Shown here: one piece after another, positions 38,653 through 46,832 of the stretch
Position numbering within the stretch: position 1 is the stretch's first letter
Layout of the letters: the number at the start of each line of letters is the position of its first letter
Assembly: GCF_014837045.1 (NCBI RefSeq)
Contig: NZ_JACSPR010000002.1
Location: 398,102 to 462,101, forward strand
DNA from: Corynebacterium gallinarum
GTDB taxonomy: Bacteria > Actinomycetota > Actinomycetes > Mycobacteriales > Mycobacteriaceae
Direction of reading: 5' to 3'
DNA length: 64,000 nucleotides
The notes under the pieces: model-generated
What the model was told of the DNA's origin: nothing
What the model saw: the letters and a program-made list of their open reading frames with translations, nothing else
Database searches by the model: none
Translations under genes and position numbers: made by a program

Positions 38653-39003
38653 CTACTTGGTTTCGTTGGGATGGCTGGTGTGAACCTGTTCGAGGAATAC
38701 CGTGCGCCCATCCACATAGAACTAGATACGTGCAGTTCCCTTGGCCGTAGGTTTATGCTGCCATCGGTCATAGCTGATCCCGTTGCGCTGGATGGTGCCG
38801 AGATCATCTTTTAATCTGTAATTGGTGGAGGTCGTGGTGAGCGGCGTCTGAGTTAAGAAATCCCACGTTTGGGTCAGAGGATTGGGTATCGTCGCCTTGA
38901 GATCATTCCACCCTTTGCGCGCCTGGGTGGAAGCGAAGCGAATTTCATACTCAGTCTTCTTTGGTGGCCGGGGAACTAACTCCCCCTTCTTGGCAGCAAC
39001 CAC
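38653..39003 (-). pseudogene. RelE/ParE-type toxin gene interrupted by an amber codon
   Basis: GTG 39003 starts two bases after the antitoxin stop. The frame encodes 93 residues of a RelE-like fold (EYEIRFASTQARKGWNDLKA, then RNGISYDRWQHKP, KGTARI) and stops at TAG 38724-38722. The same frame then continues FYVDGRTVFLEQVHTSHPNETK to the natural stop at 38653. A Trp codon (TGG) at the TAG would complete the usual ARI-W-FYVDG strand. The toxin is thus truncated before its last catalytic strand unless the codon is read through. If translated it would be a 93-residue product, 38722-39003. Confidence 0.8.
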
Positions 39004-39005
39004 GG

Positions 39006-39464
39006 TTACGGACGTTCCACGATGCCATCGTCACTGAGCCATTCCGGCTCGATTCTGCCCAACCCTGCGGCGCGGGCCGTGGCAGTCTCTTTCCACGAGG
39101 TCAACTCAGAGAACAAGAGATGCCCCTGTTCGGTGGAAAATGACGCACGTGCAGCGTCCACCAGCTCACGGGCGCAGGCATCGCGACCTTCCGCGGACAG
39201 TGCGAGCATCCAGGGAAAGGCTTTAGCCATGCGCTCTGTGAGGGTTCCGGTGTCATCAAGTGCGACGGTAAGCAACCGCGCGGCAAGCGCGAGGAGGCGG
39301 GCGCGACTTTCGGCTTCACGCTGGGACATCAGCACCAATGCTTCGCCGTCACGACGGGTGACTGTGACCGGGTGGTTCTCAGCCTCCGCGAACACCTCAG
39401 CCGGTCGCTTACTCAAATCTGAGGAGCGCCGTGTCCACTGGGGATTACTAGCCGCAAGAGTCAT
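39006..39464 (-). CDS. Phd/RelB-type antitoxin
   Basis: The 152-residue protein begins with a Phd/YefM-like region (LSKRPAEVFAEAENHPVTVTRRDGEALVLMS) that forms the DNA-binding dimer of type II antitoxins. A longer helical C-terminus would wrap the toxin. It precedes the toxin gene by two bases, the usual antitoxin-first order. A direct repeat ATTCGGAA (39476-39483 and 39487-39494) lies just upstream and may be its operator. The antitoxin frame is intact although the toxin is broken. Confidence 0.82.
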   Translation of the reverse strand: MTLAASNPQWTRRSSDLSKRPAEVFAEAENHPVTVTRRDGEALVLMSQREAESRARLLALAARLLTVALDDTGTLTERMAKAFPWMLALSAEGRDACARELVDAARASFSTEQGHLLFSELTSWKETATARAAGLGRIEPEWLSDDGIVERP

Positions 39465-39475
39465 ACCCCCACACT

Positions 39476-39494
39476 ATTCGGAACGTATTCGGAA
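39476..39494. promoter_or_regulatory. Direct repeat, candidate antitoxin operator
   Basis: ATTCGGAA-CGT-ATTCGGAA: two identical 8-mers with an 11-bp pitch, 12 bp upstream of the antitoxin ATG. The pitch puts both on one face of the helix. Confidence 0.4.
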
Positions 39495-39598
39495 GTCCAG
39501 GGTCCTGCGATTGCGCAACAATCTCCGCCCCAGGTTCACATGAACAAACCAACTCAGCCTGCCACCCCATCCAGAAGCCTGCTCACAGGTGGGCCAAC

Positions 39599-39720
39599 AA
39601 AAATTCGACACACACCGCACCCAACGGGCGGTCTGTGTCGAATTTTTCACGTTTTCGCAGCAGTTCAGTTCGACTTTCCCGACACACCCCCGCCATTCCA
39701 GCGGGGCTGTGTCGAAATCG
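39599..39720. repeat. Double-hairpin repeat, copy 2
   Basis: ATTCGACACA ... TGTGTCGAAT (39603-39643) and CGACACA ... TGTGTCG (39680-39714) with the linker CAGTTCAGTTCGACTTTCCC. It is the same structure and orientation as copy 1. It ends 11 bp from the stop of the minus-strand QacA-like gene, so it could also act as its terminator. The gap 39495-39598 shows nothing else. Confidence 0.82.
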
Positions 39721-39730
39721 TTAAGCAGAC

Positions 39731-41359
39731 CTAGTCGATGGTCTCCTTGAGGTGCTCCTCCTTGATGAAGAACAGCAGCACGGCAGCCAGAACGGCGACG
39801 GGGACCAGCATGAAGAACACTGGGGTCAGTGCGTCGTTGTAGGCCAGCTGGATGGCATCGCGGATAACGGCCGGCAGGGTCTCCAGCATCTGCGGGGTGA
39901 GGTTCTGCATCGCGGAACCATCGGCCATGCGGGCGGCGAAGTCAGCGCCCTCCTCCCCCATCGAGGCGACAGCGGCGGGCACGTTCTCGTTGAAGCGGCT
40001 GATCAGGTTGCTGGTGAACAGGCCACCGATGAAGGCGGAGCCCACGGCGCCACCGATCTGGCGGAAGAAGTTGTTCGCGCCGGTGGCGGTGCCCACGATG
40101 GCGATCGGGAAGGAGTTCTGCACGATGAGCACGAGGATCTGCATCGCCATGCCCAGGCCGAAGCCGAAGATGAAGAAGTAGATGCCGATGGTCACCAGGG
40201 TGTCGGCCGGTGAGAGCGTGGACAGTAGGAACAGGGCGACGACCATGATGAGCATGCCGGTGAACGGGTACCACTTGTATTTACCGGTTTTGGATACCAG
40301 CGAGCCGACGATGGTGGAGGTGCCGATCAGACCGATCATCATGGGGATGAGCATGAGGCCGGCTTCGGTGGGGTTGAGTCCATGGACCATCTGGAGGTAG
40401 GTCGGCATGTAGGCCAGGGTGCCCATCATGAACAGGCCCACGCCCACACCGGCGACGGCGGTGAGCACGAAGTTGCGGTTGCGGAACAGGAACATCGGAA
40501 CCAGCGGGTCGATGGCGCGTCGTTCGACAAACACGAAAATCACGGTCGCCACCACGGCGGTGATGATCATGCCGATGATCATCGGGGAGCCCCAGTCGTA
40601 TTCATTGCCACCCCAGGTGACGGTGAGCACGGTGGCGGTGGTCGCGATCGCGAGGAAGACACCACCCAGCCAGTCGATGGTGATCTTGCCCCGGGCACGC
40701 ACCGGCAGTTTGAGGAATGCCGCGATGGAGATCAGCGCGACGATGCCCAATGGCACGTTGAACCACAGTCCCCAGCGCCAGCCGGGTCCGTCGGTGAACC
40801 AGCCACCGAGCAGCGGGCCGAGTACGGAGCTGAGTCCGAAGACGGAGCCCATGATGCCCATGTACTTGGCGCGTTCACGGGCGGTGGTGACGTCGGCGAG
40901 GATGGCCTGGGAGAGGATCATCAGGCCACCGCCGGCGACACCCTGCATGGCGCGGGCGACGATGAGCACGGCCATGCTCTGGGCCATGGCGCCCACGGCG
41001 GAGCCCACCACGAACAGCGCGATGGAGAACATGAACAGGTATTTGCGGCCGAACTGATCGCCGAGCTTGCCGAAGATCGGCAGTGAGATGGTCTGGCCGA
41101 GCAGGAAGGCGGTGACCACCCAGGACATGTGGTTCACACCGCCGAGTTCACCGACGATGGTCGGGAGGGCCGCGCCGAAGATGGTCTGGCCCAGGGCGCT
41201 GAGCAGCATCGTCAGCATGAGAGCGGCGATGATCAGCGGGAGGTTCTTCTTCGCCGCGGTCTGTGCGGCTTCCGGCACAACGCTGCTTTGCGACGTCGCA
41301 TTCACCGCATCCAGCGCACTAGCTGTAGCGATGTCCCGTTCCTTATCTATCTGCGTCAT
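39731..41359 (-). CDS. MFS drug exporter, EmrB/QacA (DHA2) family
   Basis: The 542-residue protein has 14 predicted membrane helices. Family motifs include GELGGVNHMSWVVTAFLLGQTISLPIFGKLGDQFGRK (motifs D1 and A, read in parts) and RAMQGVAGGGLMILSQAILADV (motif C region). DHA2 pumps export cationic dyes, biocides or antibiotics with proton antiport. Its ATG overlaps the TetR stop (ATGA), giving a regulator-pump operon. Confidence 0.9.
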   Translation of the reverse strand: MTQIDKERDIATASALDAVNATSQSSVVPEAAQTAAKKNLPLIIAALMLTMLLSALGQTIFGAALPTIVGELGGVNHMSWVVTAFLLGQTISLPIFGKLGDQFGRKYLFMFSIALFVVGSAVGAMAQSMAVLIVARAMQGVAGGGLMILSQAILADVTTARERAKYMGIMGSVFGLSSVLGPLLGGWFTDGPGWRWGLWFNVPLGIVALISIAAFLKLPVRARGKITIDWLGGVFLAIATTATVLTVTWGGNEYDWGSPMIIGMIITAVVATVIFVFVERRAIDPLVPMFLFRNRNFVLTAVAGVGVGLFMMGTLAYMPTYLQMVHGLNPTEAGLMLIPMMIGLIGTSTIVGSLVSKTGKYKWYPFTGMLIMVVALFLLSTLSPADTLVTIGIYFFIFGFGLGMAMQILVLIVQNSFPIAIVGTATGANNFFRQIGGAVGSAFIGGLFTSNLISRFNENVPAAVASMGEEGADFAARMADGSAMQNLTPQMLETLPAVIRDAIQLAYNDALTPVFFMLVPVAVLAAVLLFFIKEEHLKETID

Positions 41360-42009
41360 TTATTCGATCCATCTTTGAGAAGAAAAATATTATTAAGGGC
41401 TTTGTGGCAGCAGTCCACGAACTCCGCGGCTGCTGCATTATCCGACTCGTGCCAGGCGCGGCTTCCCTGGTGAACGGCGGTGAGGAGCACACCGACGATG
41501 GTGATGGCCTCCACCTCCGGGGCATCCGCCAACCGGCGGGCATCCGGCCAGCGGCGCAGATACTTAGCAACCAGCTCCTCGAGGGCTGCCCGGGTTTCAT
41601 GGATCCGGGCGAAGTGTTGCATGGCCAGGGTGGGATGGTCGGCGCGGATGCACCTGCGTCGGCGCCTGATCTCATCGGTCAGTCCGGGGCCGGTGGCGTC
41701 ATGGTCGCCGAAGAGGCAGACCATCTGGTCCAGGGCCGCGCGGAGCAGGTCCGGGTGTTCGGTAGCCAGGAAGTCCTGGCGTTCGTCCTCGGTGGGCACC
41801 CGCGGGCCGGGGCCGACGACGGCGACCTCCTTGGATTCCACATAGTTGAAGAAGGTTCGCTTGGAGATCCCCGCCCCGGCACAGATGTCATCGACAGTGA
41901 CGTCATCGAACCCACGCTCCAGCACGAGGCTGGTGGCGTGGTCTTCGATCGCCTCCAGGGTCTGTTGGCGCTTCATTTCGCGTAGCGAGGGTTGTTCTGT
42001 ACTGATCAC
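41356..42009 (-). CDS. TetR-family repressor of the efflux gene
   Basis: The 217-residue protein has the TetR N-terminal DNA-binding domain with the helix-turn-helix VTVDDICAGAGISKRTFFNYVESKE and a helical ligand domain. GTG 42009 is chosen as the start: the open frame continues to 42117, but that stretch contains a perfect palindrome better explained as an operator. It probably represses itself and the overlapping pump until an effector binds. Confidence 0.85.
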   Translation of the reverse strand: MISTEQPSLREMKRQQTLEAIEDHATSLVLERGFDDVTVDDICAGAGISKRTFFNYVESKEVAVVGPGPRVPTEDERQDFLATEHPDLLRAALDQMVCLFGDHDATGPGLTDEIRRRRRCIRADHPTLAMQHFARIHETRAALEELVAKYLRRWPDARRLADAPEVEAITIVGVLLTAVHQGSRAWHESDNAAAAEFVDCCHKALNNIFLLKDGSNK

Positions 42010-42033
42010 ATCAGTAAACCTAGTGAAAGTTTG

Positions 42034-42059
42034 CACCGAGTGCAATATTGCACTGGGTG
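42034..42059. promoter_or_regulatory. Candidate TetR operator
   Basis: CACC-g-AGTGCAATATTGCACT-g-GGTG: the inner 16 bp (42039-42054) is a perfect palindrome and the outer four bases also pair. It lies 25 bp upstream of the TetR start. A smaller dyad, GAAGTG-CAC-CACTTC (42087-42101), follows. Confidence 0.7.
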
Positions 42060-42224
42060 AATTTAACCGTTCTGAAATGTCCAAGTGAAGTGCACCACTT
42101 CCAGCAAGATTCATCACGCGCTTAAACGGAGAATTAGCTTAAGGTGTGAAGTTGCTGGAGAGTTAACGTAAATCAAGTCCCAAAAAGCTGATAATATCCA
42201 TTACGTAATTTTCAGTTCCAAGAG

Positions 42225-43250
42225 ATGAAAGGGCACCTTATGTGGCGGCTCTTCGGGCTATTGACCTTGTTCGCATTCGCAGTGTCTCTGCTTGTTACCT
42301 ATTGGCAACAAATTCTGGCCGTAGCCTTAGTAGGGTTTATCCTTTATAAAACTCCGACCATAATCAGATATTTTCTCAAGCGCCGCTATTTTGCCAGCCA
42401 GGAATTTCAGCAGTATAAAGTAGCTTTAGAAGGTATTACCGAGGAGCATAACCAGATCGTCGCCTATGCTGACGAACTCCTCCACGACGATTCATTCATT
42501 CTGGGAATATCCGACTCTGGTCGTTATGCCCACCTTGCCACGTCTACCAATACGAGCGAATACAACTATCGCCGCGATAGAAATGTGGCCACGCTCGGCG
42601 CACCGAATGTCCACAATTGCTCCCTTCAAACGGTACGCAATGCGGAAATAGAGCCGATCAAGTACGTGGTTAAATATTTTGATATTGAAGTAAGTGAAGA
42701 CAGCCTTGCTCGTATTGAAAAGTTCGGCGAAAACTTGTCACGGCTCGAAAACGCTGTAGACAATGTTAATCAACGGGAACTTGCTGTCATTCAGTCCATA
42801 GATCCGCCGTCATATATCAAATCTCATTTCTTGGTGGAGTTTTACCAGAGACTTGGTTTTTATCTTGTGCCGATTGAAATACCCTTTCCCTCATATTCCT
42901 TCCAATATGTCAGTGCTGGAGGTAACAGTTCACAGCAAACCGACATTGAGTTCAAGTCTGAAACAATTGATGCCTTAACAGAATGGATGTCGGAAAGAAT
43001 TAAATTCCGTCAGTCCGTTGCCGGTCAACGCGCTCTGATGACCAAAAAGCTGCGCGAATACATTAAGGAACGCGACGGGCACTCCTGCCAGAATTGCGGA
43101 CTTTCCACGAGGCAGGAACCTAACCTGCTGCTTGAAATTGACCACATCCGCCCACTGTCCAAAGGCGGAATGACCACCGTCAATAACCTTCAAACCCTCT
43201 GCTGGCGCTGCAATCGCACCAAATCAGCAAAGTGGAATGGAGAAAACTAG
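42225..43250 (+). CDS. Membrane-anchored HNH endonuclease-like protein
   Basis: The 341-residue protein has two close N-terminal hydrophobic segments (about residues 6-42), a central region of about 230 residues without known motifs, and a C-terminal HNH domain (about 275-341). The HNH domain has CQNC, the core LLEIDHIRPLSKGGMTTVNNLQTLCWRCN and a second CxxC zinc pair. Low GC contrasts with neighbours. A nuclease tethered to the membrane fits degradation of incoming phage or plasmid DNA, but that is inference. Its promoter region is AT-rich; it ends at a perfect terminator. Confidence 0.82.
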   Translation: MKGHLMWRLFGLLTLFAFAVSLLVTYWQQILAVALVGFILYKTPTIIRYFLKRRYFASQEFQQYKVALEGITEEHNQIVAYADELLHDDSFILGISDSGRYAHLATSTNTSEYNYRRDRNVATLGAPNVHNCSLQTVRNAEIEPIKYVVKYFDIEVSEDSLARIEKFGENLSRLENAVDNVNQRELAVIQSIDPPSYIKSHFLVEFYQRLGFYLVPIEIPFPSYSFQYVSAGGNSSQQTDIEFKSETIDALTEWMSERIKFRQSVAGQRALMTKKLREYIKERDGHSCQNCGLSTRQEPNLLLEIDHIRPLSKGGMTTVNNLQTLCWRCNRTKSAKWNGEN

Positions 43251-43282
43251 AAAGACCGGGACGTATATACGTCCCGGTCTTT
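43251..43282. terminator. Bidirectional rho-independent terminator
   Basis: AAAGACCGGGACGTAT and its complement form a perfect 16-bp palindrome ending in TTTT, one base after the HNH gene. It also serves the convergent DUF2516 gene. Confidence 0.92.
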
Positions 43283-43288
43283 TAATAG

Positions 43289-43585
43289 CTACCAACCACC
43301 ATTACCACTGAGGATGTTCTGGATCTGGGGGCGCACATCCCACCAGTACAGACCGACAATCACCATACCCACCCAGGTCAAGAACGGCAGGCCCAGCAAC
43401 AGCGCGAAACCGGAAACACCGAGCAGTGCGACCCAGATCAATTTGCTCTGGCGTCCGGCCACCTCGAAGGCGTCCTCGCGGGTGGTGGCCACCATGAAGG
43501 CACCGATGAAGCCGAAGAGGGCGATGACCAGGTAGATGCCCTGGACGATCCAGTCGGTGGCGGTGATGAGCAGTGACAGGTCCAT
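43289..43585 (-). CDS. DUF2516 family membrane protein
   Basis: The 98-residue protein has two or three membrane helices (WIVQGIYLVIALFGFIGAFMV, LIWVALLGVSGFALLLGLPFL, VGMVIVGLYWWDV) and the DUF2516 ending WWDVRPQIQ. This small family is restricted to actinobacteria and its function is unknown. It follows the next gene upstream by 23 bp on the same strand. Confidence 0.85.
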   Translation of the reverse strand: MDLSLLITATDWIVQGIYLVIALFGFIGAFMVATTREDAFEVAGRQSKLIWVALLGVSGFALLLGLPFLTWVGMVIVGLYWWDVRPQIQNILSGNGGW

Positions 43586-43608
43586 GGTGGAGTGGTGCTT
43601 TCCTCGTG

Positions 43609-44070
43609 CTAGGCGCTGGGGGTGTGCGGGTCGTCGGGGTTGGTGACGACTTCACCGTCGATGATATCGTCTCCCGCGTCATTTGTAGATTCGGCCGTTT
43701 CCTCAGCGTCACCCGCAGCGGCCTTCTTGGACCGCACCTTGTCCACGGTGTCATCGAGTTTGTCGCGGGAGCTCTCCACCACAGATGCCAGGCGGCTCTT
43801 CACAGCAGACGCCTCGTCGGTGTCCTTGGCTTCACCCACCGCGGCCTTCACGGAACCGGCGACCTCCTTGATGAACTCGCCTGCGTCCTTGGCAAAGTCC
43901 TTGCCAGCCCCAAGGTAGTCTCCGCCTTTGGCGGTTTCCACGGCCTCGCTGGCTTCCTTCTTCAGCTTGTCCAGCCTCCCGTCAGAGGCGACATCCTCGC
44001 GGACCTTCTTCACCACCTGGCCGGTGAGGTCGCCTAGGTTACCCAGCACGCTGTCCTTGTCGCTCATCAT
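43609..44070 (-). CDS. Charged helical protein, 153 aa
   Basis: A highly charged, Ala/Lys/Glu/Asp-rich protein starting MMSDKDSVLGNLGDLTGQVVKKV. It has long amphipathic helices and an acidic disordered tail (NDAGDDIIDGEVVTNPDDPH). The composition recalls CsbD/LEA-like stress proteins and actinobacterial granule or cell-pole scaffold proteins, but no domain is certain. GGAAGAA precedes the tandem ATGs. It lies between DUF445 and DUF2516 genes on one strand, probably one transcript. Confidence 0.72.
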   Translation of the reverse strand: MMSDKDSVLGNLGDLTGQVVKKVREDVASDGRLDKLKKEASEAVETAKGGDYLGAGKDFAKDAGEFIKEVAGSVKAAVGEAKDTDEASAVKSRLASVVESSRDKLDDTVDKVRSKKAAAGDAEETAESTNDAGDDIIDGEVVTNPDDPHTPSA

Positions 44071-44100
44071 TTCTTCCTTCGCTCACGGAATATAAAAGAA

Positions 44101-45459
44101 TCAAGCACCAAACATCAGATGGGACACAGTGTAAATGGCCAGACCGGCGAGTGCACCCACAACGGTGCCGTTGACGCGGATCCACTGCAGATCCTTGCCC
44201 ACCATCAGCTCGATCTTGTCGGAGGCCTCGTCGGCGTCCCAGCGTTCGATGGTTTCGGAGATGATGCCGGTGACCTCGGGGGCGTAGTTGTCGGCGAGGA
44301 AGGTGGCGGCTCCCATGAGGCGCTTGTCAAGGTCGGTGCGGAGGGTTTCGTCGTTAAGCACCCGCTCACCCCAGCGCACGGAGAGCTCGGTGATCTTGCG
44401 GCGCAGCATGGAGTCGGGGTCGGAGGCGGCGTCGATGAGCGAGGTGGACGCGGACGCCCAGATGGTCGGCGCGGCCTGGGTGACGGCCGCGGAGCCCATG
44501 ACGTCGTGTTTGATCTCCTCGACCTTAGTGATCATGCCGGCGTCGTACTGCAGGTCGGAGGCCAGTTTGGTGAGGAAGCGGCGGATGGATTGGCGCGCCT
44601 CGTGGTTGGGGTCGGTGGAGACGGCCTCGGTGAACTGGATGAGTTCACGGTAGACGCGCCCGCCGACCAGCTCGTTGACAAATTTCGGTGCCCAGATGGG
44701 GCGGCGTTCATTGAGCAGGCGGTCGATCAGCTCCTCCGAGCCGAGCGCCTTCTTGTGCAGCCACACCGTCAGCTGCTGCACCACGGGTTCGGCCTTGCCC
44801 TCGGCGATGAGCTGGTCGAGCAGCCTGCCGAGTGGCGGCCCCCACGCGGGTTCGGCGAGTTTGTCGATCAGCGCGGAGTTGATCACCGCCTCCGCGTCCT
44901 CCGGGTCGATCGCCTTGACCACATTCGCCGTCAGTTTGCCCACCTCCCGCGACACCACCTCACTGTTCTCCGGTTGCGCGAGCCACTGCCCCGCCCGCTC
45001 CGGGATCTGCGCCTGGCGGACCTTCTCCGTGATCAGCTGGGCGTTGAGGAAGTTCTCCCCCACGAAGCTGCTCAGCGCCACACCCAGTTCATCCTTCTTC
45101 TTCCGGATCAGCGCGGTGTGCGGGATCGGCAGGCCCATGGGGTGCCGAAACAGCGCGGTGACCGCGAACCAGTCCGCCAGCCCGCCGATCATTCCAGCTT
45201 CCGACGCCGCGCGCACGAACCCCACCCAGGCGGCCGTCTCCCCCGGGCGGGTTTCGATATACCGGCAGACAAGATAGACCGCGGCCGCGAAGATCAGCAG
45301 CCCGAGCGCGAATGCCTTGTGCTTGCGCAGTGCTTTTCGACGCTGCGCCTCCACCTCAGCCGACGGCCCCGGTACCGCGAGTGGATCTTTTTCCGGCTCG
45401 CGGACGGTGGCCACCGTGCCAGCGGGCCCGGCCGTTTCGGGCAGTTCGTGTTTTCCCAT
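44101..45459 (-). CDS. DUF445 family membrane protein
   Basis: The 452-residue protein starts MGKHELPETAGPAGTVATV and has a membrane helix at about 48-66 and one at the C-terminus (VGALAGLAIYTVSHLMFG). The DUF445/YjiN signature between them includes GLADWFAVTALFRHPMGLPIPHTALI. The long intervening region is alpha-helical. DUF445 proteins are widespread with no firm function; a membrane-organising role has been suggested for relatives. ATG 45459 fits; the frame runs further upstream as a shadow of the divergent winged-helix gene. Confidence 0.85.
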   Translation of the reverse strand: MGKHELPETAGPAGTVATVREPEKDPLAVPGPSAEVEAQRRKALRKHKAFALGLLIFAAAVYLVCRYIETRPGETAAWVGFVRAASEAGMIGGLADWFAVTALFRHPMGLPIPHTALIRKKKDELGVALSSFVGENFLNAQLITEKVRQAQIPERAGQWLAQPENSEVVSREVGKLTANVVKAIDPEDAEAVINSALIDKLAEPAWGPPLGRLLDQLIAEGKAEPVVQQLTVWLHKKALGSEELIDRLLNERRPIWAPKFVNELVGGRVYRELIQFTEAVSTDPNHEARQSIRRFLTKLASDLQYDAGMITKVEEIKHDVMGSAAVTQAAPTIWASASTSLIDAASDPDSMLRRKITELSVRWGERVLNDETLRTDLDKRLMGAATFLADNYAPEVTGIISETIERWDADEASDKIELMVGKDLQWIRVNGTVVGALAGLAIYTVSHLMFGA

Positions 45460-45555
45460 GTCACCATTATGGACGCTTAGCCCCACTCCCGGTATCCGGG
45501 GCTTCCCCCAGCTTCCCCGAACCTTTCCGTGATGCCTGCCACTATCCTGGGCGCC

Positions 45556-46533
45556 ATGACCGCTCACCTCACCCTGGACCACCTGCGCGGCGTGCGCCTG
45601 ATCGCGCAGCTGCTCGCCCCCTCCACAGCACGCCCCCACACCCCGACCACCGCGGTGGGCGTGACCAAACACATGCTGGCCACCCAGGCCCAGAACCGCC
45701 CCGCATCCCGCATGGCCATTGATCTGCGTTCCGGCACCCAGGGCGGTACCGCCGAGGCCATCGGGTCGTCGCTGCTCATCCGCACGTGGAGCCAGCGCGG
45801 CACCCACCACCTCCTCGCCGCGGAGGACGTGCGCTGGATGACGTTACTGTGTTCCCCACGCATCCTCGCCGCCTCCGCCAAGCGTCGGAGCAGCCTCGGG
45901 CTTGATAGCGCCGCCGTTGACCGTGCCCGCGACATCCTCGCGGAGCGCGCCAAGCAGCCCGTGCCCCGCACCGAGGCCTACGCACTGTTCGCCTCGGTGG
46001 GCGTGGATCCCAGTGAGAACCGCGGCCAGCACCTGCTGCGCCATTTCGGGGGTGAGGGCACCATCGTGCAGGGCCCACCGCAGGGCGCGGAGGACACCTT
46101 CGTGTTGCTGGACAGCGTGTGTGTGTTGTCGCTGGGATTGGAAGGCGATGCCGCCCTGGAGGAGATGACCGTGCGCTATGTCCGGGCCCGCGGTGCGGCC
46201 ACCGCGAAGGATCTGCAGTGGTGGTCCGGGCTGACGGTAGCACAGGTGCGTCGGGGCCTTGAGCTGGCAGCTAGGTCCGGGGAGATCCACCCCGTGACCG
46301 GCCCCCACGGGGAGTCCATGTGGATGCCGTCCTGGGCCCGGGATGTGACCGACGCGGAGATCTGCCAGGCCTTGGAACCGGAGCTCCTGCTGCCGGCCTT
46401 TGATGAATACCTGTTGTCCTACTCCGACCGCAGCCATGTGATGGACATGGAACACTCCACCACCATTGGGCCGGGGAAGAACGGGGTGTTCCGGGCCTTC
46501 CGTGTGGTGGCGGGCGAGGCGCTGCCAGCTTAA
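45556..46533 (+). CDS. Winged-helix DNA-binding domain protein (HTH_42 type), shortened C-terminus
   Basis: The 325-residue protein belongs to the HTH_42 (YcaQ/AlkX-like) family, some members of which are DNA glycosylases for crosslinks. Typical segments are KHMLATQAQNRPASRMAIDL, DLQWWSGLTVAQVRRGLE and LLPAFDEYLLSYSDRSHV. Relatives continue past NGVFR with a beta-strand domain of some tens of residues; here the frame ends at VVAGEALPA. The stop overlaps that of the convergent small membrane gene, so a deletion at this junction may have shortened it. Confidence 0.78.
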   Translation: MTAHLTLDHLRGVRLIAQLLAPSTARPHTPTTAVGVTKHMLATQAQNRPASRMAIDLRSGTQGGTAEAIGSSLLIRTWSQRGTHHLLAAEDVRWMTLLCSPRILAASAKRRSSLGLDSAAVDRARDILAERAKQPVPRTEAYALFASVGVDPSENRGQHLLRHFGGEGTIVQGPPQGAEDTFVLLDSVCVLSLGLEGDAALEEMTVRYVRARGAATAKDLQWWSGLTVAQVRRGLELAARSGEIHPVTGPHGESMWMPSWARDVTDAEICQALEPELLLPAFDEYLLSYSDRSHVMDMEHSTTIGPGKNGVFRAFRVVAGEALPA

Positions 46534-46715
46534 GCAGGAACTGTGCTGGTGGGTGTGGGATCAGAAACCGATCCCGAGCCCGGCCCGATCACCGGGTCAC
46601 GCACCTCCACCTCCCCGGAGAAGATACCCATGGTGAACCGGATCAGGCTGATGGCCACCAGGAGTGTGATCAGGCCGATCACCACCATCTGGATCATGCG
46701 GAAGTTATGGGACAT
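46530..46715 (-). CDS. Small single-pass membrane protein, 61 aa
   Basis: MSHNFRMIQMVVIGLITLLV begins the product: one membrane helix (about 8-28) and a short acidic, Ser/Pro/Thr-rich tail. An ATG three codons upstream is also open. No family recognised. Its stop overlaps the winged-helix gene stop within CTTAAG. Confidence 0.65.
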   Translation of the reverse strand: MSHNFRMIQMVVIGLITLLVAISLIRFTMGIFSGEVEVRDPVIGPGSGSVSDPTPTSTVPA

Positions 46716-46748
46716 GGCACCCAATTTAGGTGAGCACCCACAGAAATG

Positions 46749-46794
46749 CCCACACCCGCTGCCCCCCTCGCAGTGAGGGGGCAGCGGGTGTGGG
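46749..46794. terminator. Strong rho-independent terminator
   Basis: CCCACACCCGCTGCCCCC and its complement form a stem of about 18 bp with a short loop, between the small membrane gene and the sdh-linked gene. On the minus strand it lies downstream of the sdhCAB region. Confidence 0.85.
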
Positions 46795-46832
46795 TGGAGG
46801 TGCCTTAACGGCAGGTCTGGCCTAGAAAAGCT

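Noticed and set aside
42010..42117. 36-residue N-terminal extension of the TetR protein
   Set aside because: The stretch contains a palindromic operator candidate and two weak start codons; TetR proteins of this type start close to the helix-turn-helix.
44119..45480. 453-codon open frame opposite the DUF445 gene
   Set aside because: Antisense shadow with no domain; the DUF445 frame has the expected motifs and start.
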